From Thalassomonas actiniarum (GTDB taxonomy: Bacteria > Pseudomonadota > Gammaproteobacteria > Enterobacterales > Alteromonadaceae): a DNA stretch of 64,000 bases. The stretch spans positions 4,340,001 through 4,404,000 of the forward strand of contig NZ_CP059735.1 in the NCBI RefSeq assembly GCF_000948975.2, given 5' to 3'. This document shows, in pieces, positions 40,470 through 48,408 of this stretch. Position numbers and translations under genes: made by a program. The notes under the pieces are model-generated. The model made no database searches, was not told the DNA's origin, and saw nothing but the letters and a program-made list of their open reading frames with translations. Positions within the stretch are counted from its first letter, which is position 1; each line of letters begins with the position of its first letter.

Positions 40470-41306
40470 ATGTGTTTGAATAAAAGCTGGATAGACATGC
40501 CTTTTCCTCTTCCTGTTTTCTTACTGCTTTTATTCACTTTTCCCCTTAATGCCGCTCCTTTTATCGTCAACGCCAACGAAGAAATCGGCGACACTTTAGG
40601 CACAGAGCATGTTAAGCATTTTATCCGGCAATTATACGCCCCGCTGGGCATAAATCCCTCTATCGTTTTTCTGCCCAATCTACGGGGTTTGAACATGGCC
40701 AACCAAGGCCAGGTAGATGCCGAGTTTTCCCGCTACGAGCCCATAGCCAAGGCTTATCCTAACCTGGTGAAAATTGCCGAACCTCTGTTGGCGGTCAATG
40801 CCGGTTTGTTTTGTCTGTTACCGGCTCACTGCAACCTGGAACCGGATAACCTCTATATCAGGACCAAACGTTCAATCACCATAGGAAACTTCTGCCTTAA
40901 CCATCATTTGTCGTGCCAGGTGGTAAAACATGACAACATAGCTTTTAACATCATGAATAAAAGAGGCAACGGCACTTACCTTTCAGAATACCAGGTCGCC
41001 GTCAATGCATTATGCCAGTCGGGCATTAAACGTATTTATTACCGCCATGTCCCCTCCCTGAGCCAGTTCAGTTACCACTGGATACATAACAAACATAAAC
41101 ATCTGTTGAACCAGTTGACCCTGTCCATGATAAACATCAAAAAAAGCGGACTGTTGAAGGAATTACTGATAAAGATCTCAGGCCAGCATAACCCCTGCAC
41201 TGTCGACATCATCACCTTACCCCCGTTAAAAGAAGCCGCAGCTCCTTCGCTTCCTTCTTTAAATCATCTCCCTGGCAACCAGCACTCCCCGCTGCCGAAG
41301 AAATAA
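40470..41306 (+). CDS. Periplasmic solute-binding-like protein
   Basis: Up to 278 residues; a start at the ATG 40497 (MPFPLPVFLL) is also plausible and gives a cleaner signal peptide ending NAAP. The rest resembles family-3 solute-binding folds: VNANEEIGDTLGTEHVKHFIRQLYAPLGINP, FLPNLRGLNMANQGQVDAEFSRYEPIAKAYPNLVKI. Such proteins recur in Alteromonadales without transporter partners. It has a Cys pair (CLLPAHC) and a Pro/Ser/His-rich tail. It is only 65 bp downstream of the LacI gene, so may be cotranscribed. No precise function. Confidence 0.7.
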   Translation: MCLNKSWIDMPFPLPVFLLLLFTFPLNAAPFIVNANEEIGDTLGTEHVKHFIRQLYAPLGINPSIVFLPNLRGLNMANQGQVDAEFSRYEPIAKAYPNLVKIAEPLLAVNAGLFCLLPAHCNLEPDNLYIRTKRSITIGNFCLNHHLSCQVVKHDNIAFNIMNKRGNGTYLSEYQVAVNALCQSGIKRIYYRHVPSLSQFSYHWIHNKHKHLLNQLTLSMINIKKSGLLKELLIKISGQHNPCTVDIITLPPLKEAAAPSLPSLNHLPGNQHSPLPKK

Positions 41307-41406
41307 AGTATAGAGATCAACGGCGTAAAATCTCAGCGTCAATGTTTATGTAAATCAGGTGTGACAATTGTTCTTTCCGGGTTAACCCTTCATAAAAACT
41401 TAATCA

Positions 41407-41420
41407 CGACAGCGCTGTCA
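41407..41420. promoter_or_regulatory. NagR-type operator upstream of the PEP-CTERM gene (one mismatch)
   Basis: CGACAGCGCTGTCA differs from the other three sites only in the first base. It lies 62 bp before the PEP-CTERM gene start and close to a possible -10 TATTAT around 41438-41443, the usual position for a repressor site. Confidence 0.75.
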
Positions 41421-41481
41421 AACATACTGGTTAACTGATATTATAGCCGCCGTTCTAACCCCCACTATTTAAGGAGCAACA

Positions 41482-42552
41482 ATGCGTCATCTCACCCTGT
41501 TGGCCGGCTTACTCATCAGCGGTCAAACTTTGGCAGGACCGATAGATTTCGGCCAGGCAAGTCAATACAATGCATTTATCAAGGAAGATTATTCAGTTAC
41601 CTCTTCAGATGTCGAAGGCCGGGTGGCTGTCGGCGGTAATTTAACCGTAAACGGCGGCTATGATATCGGCACCCAGATCATCGACTACGACATGGGTGAC
41701 GGCCCCAGCTTAGTCGTTGGCGGCGATATCAACAAAACCGGCACCGGCAGTTTAAATGTCTACCAGTCGGCAACCCTGCCCAACCCGGTATTGGGCGATG
41801 TGGTATTGGGAGGCACCTTTACCGGCGGCCCAAGCAGCATAGGTTCAATAACAGAAAACAGCAGCAATTTGCCGGTTGACTTTAGCGGTGCTTTTGCCGA
41901 ACTGGAAGCCCTGTCCCACCAGCTGGCGCAAGAAAGCGATATCGCGGTGATCGATCACGGCTGGGCGCTGGAATTTGCCCTGGATCCCAACCTGGTTTTT
42001 GAAGATGAGGTTTATGTCTTTAATGTCAGCCAGGACATGTTTGCCACCGACTGGTACGTAAATACCGACGGCATGGGCGAAGATGCTACTGTGGTATTCA
42101 ATATCGCCAATGACAACGGCTCAACCGTTGACTTTTCCCAGGCCAATGTTTTTTTAACCGACAGCAGCAACCCTTTTGACAGCTCAGACCCGTTAAGCGG
42201 TTACTTTAACAAAGGTACGGCAAACAACGAGCCGCCGCTGCAATTGCTGTATAACTTTGACGATGTCGACCTGCTTAACCTCAACAGCGATTTATACGGC
42301 AGTGTCCTGGCACCAACGGCTGATATTAAAGCCAACGAGTCTACCATCTATGGCCAGGTGATAGGCAAGTCATGGCAGGGGAATATGCAGATAAACTACA
42401 ACCCGTTTAAACCGGTTCCCCCGGACACGACGCCGGTTCCCGAACCGGAAGGTTTATTGTTATTCGCCTTAGGCTTAGCCTTGGTATTTGCCAGAAAGCA
42501 ATTATCTCCCTTCAAATTCAAGCCAGCCAATCAGGTCTTCCGTTTTGCTTGA
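41482..42552 (+). CDS. Choice-of-anchor A family protein with PEP-CTERM sorting signal
   Basis: 356-residue exported protein. A signal peptide ends near GQTLAG, then a choice-of-anchor A domain follows (about 20-310) with YNAFIKEDYSVTSSDVEGRVAVGGNL and DLYGSVLAPTADIKANESTIYGQVIGKSW. The C-terminus has the PEP-CTERM tripartite signal: PVPEPEG, a hydrophobic helix (LLLFALGLALVFA) and a basic tail (RKQ). Such proteins are cleaved and anchored by an exosortase and often belong to surface or exopolysaccharide matrix. No exosortase is in the window. A NagR-type operator precedes the gene; the start has AAGGAG 8 bp upstream. Confidence 0.9.
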   Translation: MRHLTLLAGLLISGQTLAGPIDFGQASQYNAFIKEDYSVTSSDVEGRVAVGGNLTVNGGYDIGTQIIDYDMGDGPSLVVGGDINKTGTGSLNVYQSATLPNPVLGDVVLGGTFTGGPSSIGSITENSSNLPVDFSGAFAELEALSHQLAQESDIAVIDHGWALEFALDPNLVFEDEVYVFNVSQDMFATDWYVNTDGMGEDATVVFNIANDNGSTVDFSQANVFLTDSSNPFDSSDPLSGYFNKGTANNEPPLQLLYNFDDVDLLNLNSDLYGSVLAPTADIKANESTIYGQVIGKSWQGNMQINYNPFKPVPPDTTPVPEPEGLLLFALGLALVFARKQLSPFKFKPANQVFRFA

Positions 42553-42624
42553 TAAGTTAACTTAGCTTTAAGTTAACTTATCGCAAAAGCTAAAATGCCA
42601 GCCCTCTCCCGCTGGCATTTTTTC
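42551..42624 (+). terminator. Double terminator after the PEP-CTERM gene
   Basis: Two hairpins in tandem. The first, 14 bp (GATAAGTTAACTTA with its complement at 42569-42582), overlaps the stop codon. The second is AAATGCCAG / CTGGCATTT (42593-42620) followed by a T run and is a strong intrinsic terminator, also serving the convergent ohrR. Confidence 0.75.
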
Positions 42625-43079
42625 TACCGGCTATCCTCTTGTTCATCGGCATTTAAATCAACACAAACTTTATCCAGCAAGCGGTTTAATACCTGTATCT
42701 CATCCGGCGCGATATTGGGAAAGGCGCACCGTATCTTCGCCGGCACCTCGGCTGCTTTGACCTGTAATGCCTTACCCTCGGGTAACAGGTGAAGCAATTT
42801 TTTGCGTTTATCCTCTTCACTCTGGGTGATGGACAGCAGTTTTTTTTCCTGCATTTTTTTCAAAATCAGGCTCATGGCGCCACCATCGATAACGGTTTTT
42901 TCCAATAATCTCTGTATGGTGATGCCGTCTTGCTCCCACAAGGCCATCATCACCACATACTGCGGATAGGTCAGATTTAGGGCCTCAAGCAAAGGCCGGT
43001 AAGCGCGGATCAAGCCGTTAGACGCCATGTATAGGCGGTGACACAGCTGGTTGTCCAGTTTAAGTTGGTCGTAAGTCAT
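42624..43079 (-). CDS. ohrR: Organic hydroperoxide sensor OhrR (MarR family)
   Basis: 151-residue MarR-type repressor that releases DNA when its reactive Cys is oxidised. The Cys is present at position 13 in LDNQLCHRLYMASN. The winged helix lies at about 50-105 with LLEKTVIDGGAMSLILKKMQEKKLL. The ATG at 43079 fits the family N-terminus; an in-frame start at 43130 would put 17 unrelated residues in front. It is divergent from ohr with operator-like palindromes in the gap, as in known ohrR-ohr pairs. Confidence 0.93.
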   Translation of the reverse strand: MTYDQLKLDNQLCHRLYMASNGLIRAYRPLLEALNLTYPQYVVMMALWEQDGITIQRLLEKTVIDGGAMSLILKKMQEKKLLSITQSEEDKRKKLLHLLPEGKALQVKAAEVPAKIRCAFPNIAPDEIQVLNRLLDKVCVDLNADEQEDSR

Positions 43080-43153
43080 AAAAGCTCCTGCAAGTACTGC
43101 CATTTTATTTTGCACACAAAGTATTTGCAATCATAAAAACACTCAGATATTAT

Positions 43154-43165
43154 TTTGCATGCAAA
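43154..43165. promoter_or_regulatory. Probable OhrR operator
   Basis: Palindrome TTTGCATGCAAA in the ohrR-ohr gap, with a related degenerate copy TTTTGCACACAAA about 30-45 bp away (43109-43121). Cysteine-based MarR repressors usually bind such AT-flanked palindromes and repress both genes. Confidence 0.6.
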
Positions 43166-43198
43166 CTAAATTATTCAATATCACATAGAGGAATTCCT

Positions 43199-43627
43199 AT
43201 GAACGCATTAAACCAGGTATTATATACAGCAAAAGCAACAGCAACCGGCGGCCGTGAAGGCAGCGCCAAATCAGACGATGGCCGCTTAAATCTGGCCTTG
43301 TCGACCCCGAAAGGCTTAGGCGGTGACGACGGTGCGGGCACCAATCCGGAGCAGTTATTTGCCGCAGGTTATGCCGCTTGCTTTATCGGCGCCCTTAAGG
43401 TCGTAGCCGGCAATGCTAAAATTCCCCTGCCCAAAGACACTTTTATCAATGCCGAAGTGGCCATAGGTCCTATTGCACAAGGTTTTGGTATCGCGGTGAA
43501 GTTGGCGGTTTCCTTAGCTGGCATGGACAAGAGCCAGGCAAATGATCTGGTTGCCCAGGCCCATCAGATTTGTCCCTATTCAAACGCAACCCGGGGTAAT
43601 GTCGAGGTGGAATTAACGGTTATTTAA
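43199..43627 (+). CDS. ohr: Organic hydroperoxide resistance protein Ohr
   Basis: 142-residue OsmC/Ohr-family thiol peroxidase that reduces organic hydroperoxides. Both catalytic cysteines are present: Cys61 in AAGYAACFIGAL and Cys125 in AHQICPYSNATRGN. The length and both motifs are those of Ohr rather than OsmC. A ribosome site (AGAGGA) precedes the ATG. It is regulated with the divergent ohrR. Confidence 0.96.
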   Translation: MNALNQVLYTAKATATGGREGSAKSDDGRLNLALSTPKGLGGDDGAGTNPEQLFAAGYAACFIGALKVVAGNAKIPLPKDTFINAEVAIGPIAQGFGIAVKLAVSLAGMDKSQANDLVAQAHQICPYSNATRGNVEVELTVI

Positions 43628-43657
43628 TCTTCAAATAAGATTAAAACGGCTATATCG

Positions 43658-43673
43658 GGCGGCGCTTGCCGCC
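43658..43673 (+). terminator. GC-rich hairpin after ohr
   Basis: GGCGGC-gctt-GCCGCC, 31 bp after the ohr stop. No strong T tract follows; the MITE-like element begins 2 bp later. Confidence 0.35.
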
Positions 43674-43675
43674 TT

Positions 43676-43882
43676 ATACCAATTGCATTAAGTAGATGAC
43701 CAAAATTCGGTGAGGATAAATTTTCAAGAAACCCCTTTATCGTTCCAGACTAAAGCTAAGCACCTGCATCCATGCAGGCAAGGCGTTTGATTGAGCAATA
43801 GCAAGCTATTGTGATTGAAAACAACGCAGGACTTGGAGATTTAGACCATCGAAGATGGTTAGATATTTAATAAAATTGGTAT
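43676..43882. repeat. MITE-like element with terminal inverted repeats
   Basis: 207 bp bounded by ATACCAATTgcATTAA (43676-43691) and TTAATaaAATTGGTAT (43867-43882), which pair in 14 of 16 positions. Inside are three further palindromes: CCTGCAT/ATGCAGG, CAATAG/CTATTG and ACCATC/GATGGT. There is no open frame. The ends and the internal AAGGCGTTTGATTGAGCAATAGC-like composition resemble short dispersed repeats seen in Colwelliaceae and Pseudoalteromonadaceae genomes, but only one copy is in this window. Confidence 0.65.
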
Positions 43883-44006
43883 TATTTTTTAAGCTCTGGC
43901 AATAAACTGGCGCTCGCTCCCCTGGGCTGCCATATTCGATTGAAAGCCTCAAGGGCCAGCGGGACTTTATATCGATAAAGGATAAAAGCCTGCTAACACA
44001 CTGGCG

Positions 44007-44570
44007 TTATAACGCCCTGAACATAATAAAACGCAATAACTGCTCATCAAACATAATGCGCTTATCAATAGCCTTGAGCCCCACTCTTTGCAGGGTTTTC
44101 AGCGAGGCAGTATTGTCCGGATGCACGGTAGAAAACAGGTATTTGACGCCGATTTTTTTCGCCTCGGCCACACGCAGTGCGGTAATTTGGCTATTGATCC
44201 CCCTGCCCCTGTAATCCGGATGCACCAGGGTGAAATAAATCATCGCACTGTGCTCGCCGGGATAGTCTAAATGGGCCAGGTAACCCGGCAACTCCCGTAA
44301 ATGTTTAAGTACGGCATAAGCGATAAGTTGCCCGCCGTCAAAGACAAAAACCTTGGTCATCTCCTTGCCGAGTATCCCTTCAAGAAAGGAAGGTGTCGGC
44401 GGAAATAAATAAGGAGCAGCATGACTGGCTTCTACCCTGACGGTCAGGGCCAGTAAGGCATCTCTGTAGGATAAAGCACAGGTATTTTTGTCGATGACTT
44501 TAATGTCTAAGGCCACAAATAATGTCTCTGGAGCAGGTATTTTCAAGGACGCAATATAACATTTAACCAT
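44007..44570 (-). CDS. GNAT family N-acetyltransferase
   Basis: 187 residues. The acetyl-CoA-binding motif A is FTLVHPDYRGRGINSQITALRVAEAKKIG, followed by YLFSTVHPDNTASLKTLQRVGLKAI, the usual motif B. The substrate is unknown. It is divergent from the small double-glycine precursor gene, which may be coincidence. Confidence 0.85.
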   Translation of the reverse strand: MVKCYIASLKIPAPETLFVALDIKVIDKNTCALSYRDALLALTVRVEASHAAPYLFPPTPSFLEGILGKEMTKVFVFDGGQLIAYAVLKHLRELPGYLAHLDYPGEHSAMIYFTLVHPDYRGRGINSQITALRVAEAKKIGVKYLFSTVHPDNTASLKTLQRVGLKAIDKRIMFDEQLLRFIMFRAL

Positions 44571-44761
44571 TTTATTTCAATGATTTGACATGATTAAGGC
44601 AATCACCGTAAGTTTCTGTGTTTAATCAGGCTTGTGGTGAGCAGCCCAATGTAAAAACATTGTTTATTTAGGTTAATATTTTGTTACATATATAAACTGT
44701 GCATTCCTTGACCTCTGCCGTATATTGTCAGTGCAAATAATAAACAAAAAAAGGAAGTGTC

Positions 44762-44959
44762 ATGAAACTAAAACTAAATAAAAAACAACTGAAAAATCTT
44801 TCTAAAGACAATAAAGCATTGCCTGCAGCGATGACCCCCCAAGTAGGCGGTGGCCGCGGACCTGAGTCAGAAGCCTTCTGCCAAAATACCAATGATTACT
44901 GGTGCCAGAGACCTTCTTCACCTCTGGTAGGCTGTACGCAAATCGAGCGATGCCTTTAA
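44762..44959 (+). CDS. Small double-glycine peptide, RiPP-like precursor
   Basis: 65 residues. The Lys/Leu/Asn-rich leader begins MKLKLNKKQLKNLSKDNK and ends at TPQVGGG, a double-glycine-type junction. The 34 residues after it hold four Cys, three Ser and two Thr (FCQNTNDYWCQ, VGCTQIERCL). This is the look of short leader-core precursors of modified peptides, for example lanthipeptide or GG-bacteriocin types, of Bacteroidetes and Alteromonadales. A good ribosome site (AAGGAAG, 44751-44757) and a terminator after the gene mark it as a real single gene. No modification enzyme, protease or exporter is in the window, so a product cannot be named. Confidence 0.7.
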   Translation: MKLKLNKKQLKNLSKDNKALPAAMTPQVGGGRGPESEAFCQNTNDYWCQRPSSPLVGCTQIERCL

Positions 44960-45035
44960 TGATTTTAAGCATATCAGGCAAGCAGTTTTTTAATGCTATC
45001 GGCTGATATCTTTACCTGAAACCTGAACGTAAAGT

Positions 45036-45066
45036 TAAATGCCGGCCCGGGCCGGCATTATTTTTC
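45036..45066 (+). terminator. Terminator after the small peptide gene
   Basis: A perfect 22-bp palindrome (45038-45059) centred on GGCCCGGGCC and followed by ATTTTTCT. It is an intrinsic terminator about 80 bp after the peptide stop codon. Confidence 0.7.
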
Positions 45067-45147
45067 TACACAGAAACGAACAACCTTTTCCAAAAGCGCA
45101 GCAACGGCCAACAAAGCACATTCGGCTTTTGCACCGCCAACCCGATG

Positions 45148-45390
45148 TTATTTCCCTTGATTGGCTAACAGCCCCTGACTTAAAGACAAGATTTTCGATG
45201 TTACTTTTTGCACACCCGGCGCAAAAATAAAAGAGATCAGTGCCGCCGCCGGCCAGGCCAGGCTAAAAGCCTGCAGCCACCTTGAGGCAAATTGCTCGAC
45301 CAAACCTATATTGAGCAAGGTGATCCAGCAGGTCATAAGCAAAGACAAAATAAATGACATCAAAACTGAAGAAAGCATACGCTGTTTCAT
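45148..45390 (-). CDS. DUF2798 family small membrane protein
   Basis: 80 residues, almost entirely two transmembrane helices: SVLMSFILSLLMTCWITLLNIGL and WLQAFSLAWPAAALISFIFAP, with the family sequence feature FxxxWLxAFxxAWPAA. Function is unknown for the family. The ATG at 45390 has a GGAAG ribosome site; an in-frame GTG lies 12 bp upstream. It is divergent from a LysR gene, an arrangement in which DUF2798 genes are often found and probably regulated. Confidence 0.8.
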   Translation of the reverse strand: MKQRMLSSVLMSFILSLLMTCWITLLNIGLVEQFASRWLQAFSLAWPAAALISFIFAPGVQKVTSKILSLSQGLLANQGK

Positions 45391-45486
45391 AATAACTTCC
45401 ACTTGCAGACTGTTTAACCAGTTTACACAATTGACGAAGTCATAACTATCAGCATAATATCAAATTTAAATTCCAAAAATGGAACT

Positions 45487-46410
45487 GTGATGTTAGATGA
45501 TTTAGCCTTATTCGTGCACATAGCCAAAGCAGGTAGCCTCAACAAAGCGGCCTTACAGCAAGCCCTTCCCCCGGCAACGGTCACCCGGCGGCTGCAAAAG
45601 CTGGAGCAGCAATTAAAATGCCGCTTGATTAATCGTTCGGCGCGTCAGTTTAAGTTAACGCTTGAGGGGAAAAAACTCTTCGATGACTGCAGTTATTTGG
45701 TGGAATCCCTGCAGGAGCGGACCGACCTTTTTGAAAGCTCGGTGAATGAATTATCGGGAAAAATTCGCTTACTGGCGGCAACCAACCTTGCCATTGGCCC
45801 CCTCAACCAGGTGTGGTCGACTTTTATGGCAAAATATCAAGAGATTGAGCTGGAGTTTATCTTAGATGACAAAGTGGATAACTTTTTGGCCACCCAGGCC
45901 GACTTTGCCGTGCGTGTTGGTCCGCAGCAAAGCTCTGAGCTGTATCAAAAACGTATCGGCTCGGTTAAAACTATACTGGTTGCATCCCAATCATATATTG
46001 ACCGCTACGGCATTCCCAAAACCCCCGAAGACCTGGACAACCACCTTTTTGTCGTCGGCTCTTACCTGAAAAACTGGCCGCTGCAAAATAAAGACGATAA
46101 GTCCCAGTTCAACTTCCACCCCGAGACTCCCAGGGCCATAGCCAACGAATTAAGCCTGATCAAAAAGTTAACCCTTGAAGGACTCGGCATTTCGCTGCTG
46201 CCGGTAAGCGAAATCACCCCTGAGCTGACCCGGGGGCAGCTGATACAGGTATTACCCGCCTGGGCCGGTATGGACAGAAACATCTATCTTATCTGGGGCA
46301 ACGGCAAGTTACTGACTCGCAGGGCGAAACTGTTAATAGATCATTTAACGGCTTATGTGCAAAGCATGCCTGGCCTGCAAGGTCAGGTGCCGGATTTAAC
46401 CTCTGCCTGA
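45487..46410 (+). CDS. LysR family transcriptional regulator
   Basis: 307 residues. The N-terminal helix-turn-helix lies at about 4-62 (IAKAGSLNKAALQQALPPATVTRRLQKLEQQLKCRLINRSARQFKLT). The effector domain (about 90-295) is of the CrgA/DsdC-like single-domain type with IRLLAATNLAIGPLN. It is divergent from the DUF2798 gene across 96 bp and probably controls it. Confidence 0.93.
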   Translation: MMLDDLALFVHIAKAGSLNKAALQQALPPATVTRRLQKLEQQLKCRLINRSARQFKLTLEGKKLFDDCSYLVESLQERTDLFESSVNELSGKIRLLAATNLAIGPLNQVWSTFMAKYQEIELEFILDDKVDNFLATQADFAVRVGPQQSSELYQKRIGSVKTILVASQSYIDRYGIPKTPEDLDNHLFVVGSYLKNWPLQNKDDKSQFNFHPETPRAIANELSLIKKLTLEGLGISLLPVSEITPELTRGQLIQVLPAWAGMDRNIYLIWGNGKLLTRRAKLLIDHLTAYVQSMPGLQGQVPDLTSA

Positions 46411-46614
46411 TATTGTTGCCGGTGCTCATAACCCCCGACAATCAAAACACCGACTCAGATCCCCCGTTATTTACCGCAACAGTTTACTGCGCTCAATTAA
46501 TACTACAGGGCGATAAAAGCTGACTACACTCTAAAGAGAAAGCGGACAATAAATGCTTGTTTATGCCATACCGGCGGCCTGCACCATCATTTAATCACTA
46601 AGGATCACCTGTCT

Positions 46615-47700
46615 ATGTTTCATGCCCTCATTAAACGCCTGTTTCCATCCGCCGACGACAGCAACCAGCCCAATTTCTATTATTTTGAAGATACCCGGCC
46701 GGTTGAACAAGAAGAAGCCCCTGAAGCTACATCAAACGCCATCCATTTGATGTCAGCCGAAGAGGCACATCAAAAAGCCTTTTACGATGTTTTATTCGGG
46801 CAAAGCGAACACAGCGAGCAACACGATGAACTTTCTTTGTTCATCACCAAGAAAGTACAAAAATTACTGGAAATGCCGAAACTTATTTTAAAAGTTGTGC
46901 CCCTGTTGCCAGCCTCACTTACTAAGATCATTAGCCAGCTTAATGATGGTCACGCCTTTGATACCAATGCCCTGATAGCGCTGATCCGGCAAGAGCCGGT
47001 TATTGCCGCTAAAGTCATAGAGCTGGCAAATTCATCCTTTTATAATCGCAGCGATAAAGATGTCACCGATCTGAAATCCGCTTTTATGCTGCTTGGCCAA
47101 AACGGCCTGATGCAGGGAGTGATCAACGGTTTTATCAATAAACTCACGCCGCAGCCAACCATCTATTTCCAGCAATACGGCCACAAGATATGGCAGCACA
47201 GCCTGGCTACCGGGCAAATAGCCAAAGAAATCATCAGCCAGTCTCCCTATAAACAAGGCGCTGCAGAAGGCTACTTGATCGGTTTAATTTGCAACCTGGG
47301 CAATATGATTATTTTTCAACTTTTGATGGAAGCCTTCTCTTATACCCACCCCGACTGCCAGCCAAACACCTTTGCTTTTAAGAACCTGCTCTATGAAAAT
47401 TCAAAAAAACTGACCACCCATATCGCCAGGTACTGGCATATGCCAAAGAGCATTTTAGAGACCCTGGTATGGCAGGAAAAAATATCCCAAGCTGCTATGC
47501 TCCAGTCGCTGTTAGCGGAGAAACCCATTGCCTGTTATATCTATGAAGCCAACATCATCAGCGAATTAATCATCCGCTTTGAGCACGGCGATATAGAACA
47601 AACCGCTATGGAACAGGCCAAAGAAAGTTTACTTTTCAGTGATGAGGCAAAGCAATACCTGGATAAATTCTTACAGGCTGAAACCGTGAGTTGCGATTAA
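46615..47700 (+). CDS. HDOD domain-containing protein
   Basis: 361 residues with an HDOD domain at about 90-295. This is a degenerate HD-type domain used in signalling, often linked to c-di-GMP or stress control. Recognisable are FDTNALIALIRQEPVIAAKVIELANSSFYNRS, LKSAFMLLGQNGLMQGVI and IWQHSLATGQIAKEIISQ. The N-terminal 80 residues are acidic and without a recognised domain. There is no attached output domain. Confidence 0.85.
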   Translation: MFHALIKRLFPSADDSNQPNFYYFEDTRPVEQEEAPEATSNAIHLMSAEEAHQKAFYDVLFGQSEHSEQHDELSLFITKKVQKLLEMPKLILKVVPLLPASLTKIISQLNDGHAFDTNALIALIRQEPVIAAKVIELANSSFYNRSDKDVTDLKSAFMLLGQNGLMQGVINGFINKLTPQPTIYFQQYGHKIWQHSLATGQIAKEIISQSPYKQGAAEGYLIGLICNLGNMIIFQLLMEAFSYTHPDCQPNTFAFKNLLYENSKKLTTHIARYWHMPKSILETLVWQEKISQAAMLQSLLAEKPIACYIYEANIISELIIRFEHGDIEQTAMEQAKESLLFSDEAKQYLDKFLQAETVSCD

Positions 47701-47728
47701 TATCCGATAAGTCACTTAACAACAAACA

Positions 47729-47759
47729 GGTATGTTCTTTATCAGGGCGAGAACATACC
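47729..47759. terminator. Terminator between convergent HDOD and LON-domain genes
   Basis: GGTATGTTCT / AGAACATACC, a 10-bp perfect stem with an 11-nt loop, in the gap between two convergent genes. Confidence 0.5.
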
Positions 47760-47770
47760 AAAACGTGCCG

Positions 47771-48340
47771 CTACCCGGAGGCTTTGCTTTCACTCCCCAA
47801 AAGCGCGTTAAGAAAAGAAACCGCCATATGAAAGCTGTCCCGGCGGGCAAAAAAGCTTTTATCTTCAAATTTAACCGGCAACAGCTCTAACCAACGGGCA
47901 CATACCCAGTCGGCACGCTCGAAATAGCAGGTAGGATACAGCTGCAGCAGGGCGTCATATTCGTTAAACAACCACTTTAACTGCTGCTGCAAAAAATGGC
48001 AGTCTTGCCGGTCGGCTGATTCCTGCCAATGCTCCATGGGAGTAACCGTGCCATATAAAAGTTTATCGGCTTGTTTCGTGGTAGCCAATATCGACACCAG
48101 GCCCTGACATTTAACGGTAATATTAAGCAGGCCTTCTTCATCGCTGTCAAAATCGATAATATCCACCCAACTGCCCCACTTGCTCATGCGGGCATTCTCT
48201 AAAACATAAGCAATGACAAAGCCGTGGGTATTATTGACATTTTTCACCATATTCAGGTAACGCTGCTCAAATATCCGCAGCTGGGTGATGCCGCCGGGCA
48301 GCAAATAAACGGGTAAAGGAAAAACCGGTATCTTCATCAT
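47771..48340 (-). CDS. LON peptidase substrate-binding domain protein
   Basis: 189 residues resembling the Lon N-terminal domain without the ATPase or protease parts: IPVFPLPVYLLPGGITQLRIFEQRYLNMVKNV is the diagnostic start. Stand-alone LON-domain proteins of this size are widespread in gammaproteobacteria and uncharacterised. Confidence 0.88.
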   Translation of the reverse strand: MMKIPVFPLPVYLLPGGITQLRIFEQRYLNMVKNVNNTHGFVIAYVLENARMSKWGSWVDIIDFDSDEEGLLNITVKCQGLVSILATTKQADKLLYGTVTPMEHWQESADRQDCHFLQQQLKWLFNEYDALLQLYPTCYFERADWVCARWLELLPVKFEDKSFFARRDSFHMAVSFLNALLGSESKASG

Positions 48341-48408
48341 TAAAACCCAAGCCTTGCTATATTAAGCATACGAGTTTTTAGGGCAACCGGAGAAATAAAT
48401 ACTAATGA

